NCBI GenBank assembly: GCA_019090845.1
Contig: JAHRVD010000296.1
Coordinates: 1-9,258, forward strand
Reading direction: 5' to 3'
DNA length: 9,258 nucleotides
From: Marinosulfonomonas sp.
GTDB lineage: Bacteria > Pseudomonadota > Alphaproteobacteria > Rhodobacterales > Rhodobacteraceae
The position numbers and the translations under genes are program-made. Positions 6,529 to 9,258 of this stretch are shown here, piece by piece. Numbering within the stretch: position 1 is the stretch's first letter; the number at the start of each line of letters is the position of its first letter. The notes under the pieces are model-generated. The model had not been told where the DNA came from. It searched no databases and saw only the letters and a list, made by a program, of their open reading frames with translations.

Positions 6529-6548
6529 TGTTTGATTGGGTGTAGCTG

Positions 6549-7667
6549 TTATTTTAGGTCTGCTACCAGACGGCTGTAGATACGTTCCCACAGCAGTTCT
6601 GCATAAGCGTCACGATCCGTCAGGATGTCTTTCGTGGCTTCTTCCCAGATCGCGAGGTTCTTGGTATAAGTTGCGATCAGAGCTTCTGGGTTTTCAACGC
6701 CCCGTGATGCAGCTTTTGCGGCAACCGCAGCAGCTTCACCTTTGCGAGTTTCATTCAGAAGCGCGACAAGTTCTGCTGGTGGCTGAGCAATGGTGATGCC
6801 CTTTTCTTGGGCAACCTTGGCAGCGTTGGCAGTATCTGCGCCGTAGCCGTCAATGATCGCGCCGGCAAGCAGGCCAGGCAGTTCACGAAGGATTGCTTCT
6901 TTGTGGTCGCGCTCAAGGCCTTCCCACACGTCGTCATTGATCGTGAATAGACCCATGCCAACGCCTGCACCAATTGGCAGATCGTAGATGAACTTCACAA
7001 CGTCAGCCAGACCGTAGATGATCAGCCATGCTTTAGGAGCAACGGCACAATCAAGCTGACCGCGCTGCAGACCTTCATAGATTTCGCCCGAAGACATGCT
7101 AACTGGAACACCGCCCCAGGATTTTGTTGCACGTCCAAGTGCATCGCCAGCAGAACGGAACTTGAGGCCTGCGAGATCTTCGACAGATTCGATCTCATCA
7201 ACACACATGATGTTGTAAGGTGCAGCCGCGTGTGAGGCCAGCATCTTGATGTTGTTGGCTTTCATTTCAGCCGCACAACCGGGGCAACCAAACAACATCG
7301 ATTCAAGGAACGCACCAGCGGCCGAAACCTCATGCTTGTTCATCATCAGCAGGTCCGGCATCACACCGATATTGCTAAGCTCTTTGGGGAAATACTGTGG
7401 CACCAAAAAGCCGGAATCCGAAAGCTCATCGCCGATACCGGTCAATGTGCCGCGCGCATCAAAGATCTGACCGCCCGGATAGAATTTGAACGTCAGGTCG
7501 CCGTTGGTGCGCTTGCTGACAGCTTCCATGAAAGGCTCGACGCCCTTGGTGTTGTTGGACGACTTTGGCGACGTATATGTCGCATAAGTCAGCTCCTTGG
7601 CCATTGCCGGCACCGTGGCAAGCATGCCGATGGCGCAGACGGCGCTTGTGATAAGTAGTTTTTTCAT
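6549..7667 (-). CDS. TRAP transporter substrate-binding protein (DctP type)
   Basis: This is the periplasmic receptor of the TRAP importer. The 372-residue precursor starts with a clear Sec signal peptide: MKK, a hydrophobic core, and AMA at 21-23 with cleavage expected before KELTYA. The mature part has the DctP-type fold, including FYPGGQIFDARG (about 62-73) and the segment LAGLKFRSAG with R171, at the place of the Arg that binds the substrate carboxylate in known members, followed by WGGVPVSMSSGEIYEGLQRGQLD. An acid ligand is therefore likely. It is somewhat longer than the usual ~330 residues, and it carries a CPGC motif (C128, C131) in a GCPGC stretch that I do not associate with this family. 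The ribosome site GGAGGAG, seven bases before ATG 7667, is very strong, consistent with high expression. The substrate is unknown. Confidence 0.95.
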   Translation of the reverse strand: MKKLLITSAVCAIGMLATVPAMAKELTYATYTSPKSSNNTKGVEPFMEAVSKRTNGDLTFKFYPGGQIFDARGTLTGIGDELSDSGFLVPQYFPKELSNIGVMPDLLMMNKHEVSAAGAFLESMLFGCPGCAAEMKANNIKMLASHAAAPYNIMCVDEIESVEDLAGLKFRSAGDALGRATKSWGGVPVSMSSGEIYEGLQRGQLDCAVAPKAWLIIYGLADVVKFIYDLPIGAGVGMGLFTINDDVWEGLERDHKEAILRELPGLLAGAIIDGYGADTANAAKVAQEKGITIAQPPAELVALLNETRKGEAAAVAAKAASRGVENPEALIATYTKNLAIWEEATKDILTDRDAYAELLWERIYSRLVADLK

Positions 7668-7702
7668 TGTTAGTCTCCTCCCTGGTTTCTTTTCATTCTC
7701 GG

Positions 7703-7730
7703 ATTATTGTGCCGCCGAGCCGACGCTCAA
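7703..7730 (-). promoter_or_regulatory. Candidate sigma70-type promoter of the TRAP binding-protein gene
   Basis: On the - strand TTGAGC (7730-7725) and AATAAT (7708-7703) are separated by 16 bases and match the -35 and -10 consensus at 4/6 and 5/6 positions. A start site about 28 bases before the dctP ATG would follow. Arms CTCGG and CCGAG (7715-7719 and 7698-7702) bracket the -10 region and could be an operator. This is based on short motifs only. Confidence 0.35.
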
Positions 7731-7731
7731 C

Positions 7732-8463
7732 TTAATCTGCCGGGATTTCGCCGATCTTGTCGAGGTAAAAAGCCTGCGCCCCTTTTATGTGCATTTCCAT
7801 AAGATTCGCACATTTTTCAGGGTCTCGGCTTTGGATTGCCGCCAACATATTCTGGTGTTCGCGGATAGATACCATAGAGCGGTCTTTGTCGCCAAAATAG
7901 TTTTTGCGACGCGCCATGGTCATTAGGAAAAACGAATTGGTGATACGGACGAATATGTCATTCTTTGTCGCCTGAACGATCTTGAGGTGAAACTCCTGAT
8001 CTTCCTGAAAGCTTGACGTGTTTTTTTCAACGCAGGCAAGCTGACGCTCGACTATATCGGTAAGCCCGTCCAGATCATCCTGATTGTGGCGCAGGGCCGC
8101 AAGCTTGATGGCCTGCACTTCCAGAAAAAACCGCACTTCCATGGAATCGACCACTTCTTTGCGGGACAGTGGTAGACCAAGGTCGCTGAGCAGCACCAAC
8201 ATCTCAAAGCTTGTATCAACGCCAAGCTGGCGCAGATACATGCCCGACTGGGGTCGCATTTCGATGACCCGCAGGGTTTCCAGTGTCGAAAGCACTTCGC
8301 GCAGTTTATTGCGCCCAACATCAAGACGGGTGGCAAAGTCACGTTCTGACGGCAGACGCGCACCTTCTTGCAGGCCTTCTGACCTGATATAATGCAGCAG
8401 CTTGCCAAGGATCGCCCGGTCCACTTCGACCGAGGGCTGCGTATGCAAACCACTGACCGTCAC
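7732..8463 (-). CDS. GntR-family transcriptional regulator, FadR/FCD subfamily
   Basis: This cytoplasmic one-component regulator has an N-terminal GntR winged helix (about 12-78: LPSERDFATRLDVGRNKLREVLSTLE) and a C-terminal all-helical FCD ligand domain (about 100-235). The FCD metal-binding set is visible: D155 and H159 in DQEFH, H203 in REHQNML and H225 in MEMHIKGA. Such regulators usually repress catabolic or transport genes and respond to carboxylic acids, fitting the adjacent TRAP operon. The start is uncertain. GTG 8463 gives 243 residues, the usual family length, with a G-rich stretch just upstream. ATG 8520 would add 19 residues, overlap the ferredoxin gene by 20 bases and lacks a ribosome site. 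An eight-G run (8474-8467 on the - strand) falls just before the GTG. It ends 64 bases before the TRAP binding-protein gene and may control it and itself. Confidence 0.9.
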   Translation of the reverse strand: MTVSGLHTQPSVEVDRAILGKLLHYIRSEGLQEGARLPSERDFATRLDVGRNKLREVLSTLETLRVIEMRPQSGMYLRQLGVDTSFEMLVLLSDLGLPLSRKEVVDSMEVRFFLEVQAIKLAALRHNQDDLDGLTDIVERQLACVEKNTSSFQEDQEFHLKIVQATKNDIFVRITNSFFLMTMARRKNYFGDKDRSMVSIREHQNMLAAIQSRDPEKCANLMEMHIKGAQAFYLDKIGEIPAD

Positions 8464-8486
8464 AGGCCCCCCCCACAGGATATGAT

Positions 8487-8513
8487 GGCGCCCCGGCTCA
8501 CTAGGCGGGCGCC
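8487..8513. repeat. GC-rich inverted repeat over the ferredoxin stop codon
   Basis: GGCGCCC and GGGCGCC form perfect 7-bp arms around a 13-base loop that contains the ferredoxin TAG stop (8503-8501). No T run follows on the - strand, so it is unlikely to be a terminator by itself. It lies upstream of the preferred GTG start of the regulator and could affect coupling or message stability. Confidence 0.45.
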
Positions 8514-8821
8514 GTCTCATGTAGTAGGACGTAAACGTGATCGCCCTCAATTTTGACCGGGTAGGCATTGATTTTGTCCACGCAAGGCCGGGTCAGGGCC
8601 TCGCCGGTGCGCACATCAAATGTGCCTGCATGAAACGGGCATTCGATTGCACATCCCTCCAGCAATCCATCGGCCAGCGACGCATCGCCGTGGCTACAGA
8701 TATCATCGGTCGCATAAAATGTGCCGTCGACATTGTAGAGCGCAATCGGCGGACGGTCATCGCAGATCAACTGCAATGTGTCACCGGGTTCTACGTCGTC
8801 AACTCGACAGGCTTTAAGCAT
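8501..8821 (-). CDS. Rieske-type ferredoxin of a ring-hydroxylating oxygenase
   Basis: The 106-residue cytoplasmic protein matches the small ferredoxins of aromatic dioxygenases (HcaC, BphF, TodB-like). The [2Fe-2S] ligands are C42-x-H44 in CSHGDASLADG and C61-xx-H64 in CPFHAGTFDVRTGEAL, separated by 16 residues, the normal spacing. The family ending YPVKIEGDHVYVLL is also present. It should pass electrons from an NADH-dependent reductase to a terminal oxygenase; neither is in the window, so they may lie upstream beyond 9258 or elsewhere. ATG 8821 has AGGAG five bases upstream. It follows the dehydrogenase gene by 66 bases and precedes the regulator by 37 bases (counting from GTG 8463). It is clearly distinct from the long-loop Rieske protein at 3665-4066. 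Confidence 0.93.
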   Translation of the reverse strand: MLKACRVDDVEPGDTLQLICDDRPPIALYNVDGTFYATDDICSHGDASLADGLLEGCAIECPFHAGTFDVRTGEALTRPCVDKINAYPVKIEGDHVYVLLHETAPA

Positions 8822-8850
8822 TGTTACTCCTGAAAACTCTGATTGTTTTA

Positions 8851-8866
8851 GATCACGTTCATGATC
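8851..8866. repeat. Short inverted repeat in the SDR-ferredoxin gap
   Basis: GATCA and TGATC, 5-bp arms six bases apart, lie 30-45 bases before the ferredoxin start in a 66-base gap. This could be a regulator half-site pair or chance; nothing else is evident in this gap. Confidence 0.25.
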
Positions 8867-8887
8867 GAAATAGGCGCAGCGGCGCGA

Positions 8888-9258
8888 CTAAAGCATCGTG
8901 CTCCCACCATTTACGCTGATGACCTGGCCGGTCACAAACGCAGATTCAGGTTTGCAAAGATGCACAACCATTGACGATATTTCGACCAGTTCCGCCGGGC
9001 GACCCTTTGGGATCACGCTGGTAAACTTATCGGCCATCGCTTCATCATAGGCCACGCGGGAACGCATACGCTCGGTGTTCACAGCGCACGGCGCGACGGT
9101 GTTCACAGTGATGTCTTGGGCCCCAAATTCGCGCGCCAGACCCGTTGTCATACCATGAACGCCACCTTTGGCCGCGTTGTAACCCGCATGGTCCCACAGA
9201 CCGTTGCGAACAGAATCCGCACCGATGTTAACAATCCGGCCATAGTTCGCGCGCACCA
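8888..9258 (-). CDS. Short-chain dehydrogenase/reductase (SDR), C-terminal part; start outside window
   Basis: Only the last ~122 residues are present; the gene continues past 9258, and the apparent first codon (GTG at 9256) is internal. The classical SDR features are visible: RIVNIG strand, catalytic YxxxK (YNAAKGG), then LAREFGAQDITVNTVAPCAVNT and the C-terminal GRPAELVEISSMVVHLC followed by SAFVTGQVISVNGGSTML. SDRs of this type oxidise or reduce hydroxyl/keto groups with NAD(P)H in the cytoplasm; the cofactor-binding N-terminus is missing, so cofactor preference cannot be read. The overall look resembles FabG/2-hydroxycyclohexanecarboxyl-CoA dehydrogenase-like enzymes. The position that usually holds the catalytic Ser, 13 residues before the Tyr, is Ala here, with Ser two residues later (GADS). 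It is the most upstream visible gene of the - strand run. Confidence 0.92.
   Translation of the reverse strand, partial: VRANYGRIVNIGADSVRNGLWDHAGYNAAKGGVHGMTTGLAREFGAQDITVNTVAPCAVNTERMRSRVAYDEAMADKFTSVIPKGRPAELVEISSMVVHLCKPESAFVTGQVISVNGGSTML

Noticed and set aside
8052..8453. Second - strand frame (133 codons) within the regulator gene
   Set aside because: Out of frame with the GntR/FCD protein, Cys- and Trp-rich without a domain; a coding shadow.
1..9258. Mobile element, CRISPR array, toxin-antitoxin pair or tRNA
   Set aside because: No transposase or integrase, no regularly spaced repeats, no tRNA-like cloverleaf and no toxin family was seen; the small 92-residue gene lacks a toxin or antitoxin partner.

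Overview
The window looks like chromosomal DNA of an alphaproteobacterium, most probably a marine member of the Rhodobacterales. This is inferred from the pstB-phoU-phoB gene order, from the PhoU and PhoB sequences, and from a TRAP transporter sitting in a long catabolic operon. No species can be named from the sequence alone. No rRNA, tRNA, insertion sequence, CRISPR array or replication origin was seen.

Region 1 (1-1480, + strand) is the downstream end of the phosphate regulon: the last 19 codons of pstB, then phoU, then phoB. The genes are packed tightly; phoU and phoB share one base. A convergent gap of 48 bases (1481-1528) separates this region from the next and holds two small hairpins.

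Region 2 (1529-9258, all - strand) is one long co-directional gene run, read right to left: a short-chain dehydrogenase (cut by the window edge), a small Rieske ferredoxin, a GntR/FadR-type regulator, the three TRAP transporter genes (binding protein, small permease, large permease), a lipocalin-like protein, a second and unusual Rieske protein, an unrecognised 92-residue protein, an ACMSD-like amidohydrolase and a meta-cleavage-product-type alpha/beta hydrolase. Gaps range from overlap to about 115 bases. A strong hairpin followed by a T run lies just after the binding-protein gene and probably lowers expression of the membrane subunits. A promoter-like sequence with a flanking inverted repeat lies before the binding-protein gene.

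Together the - strand genes suggest uptake of an organic acid through the TRAP system and its catabolism. A Rieske ferredoxin would feed an oxygenase outside the window; a dehydrogenase, a metal-dependent decarboxylase or hydrolase and a C-C bond hydrolase would act on the products; a GntR/FCD regulator would sense an acid ligand. The substrate cannot be read from the sequence. The combination of two different Rieske proteins, a lipocalin-like protein and an orphan small protein matches no pathway I can name, and is the best candidate here for something undescribed.
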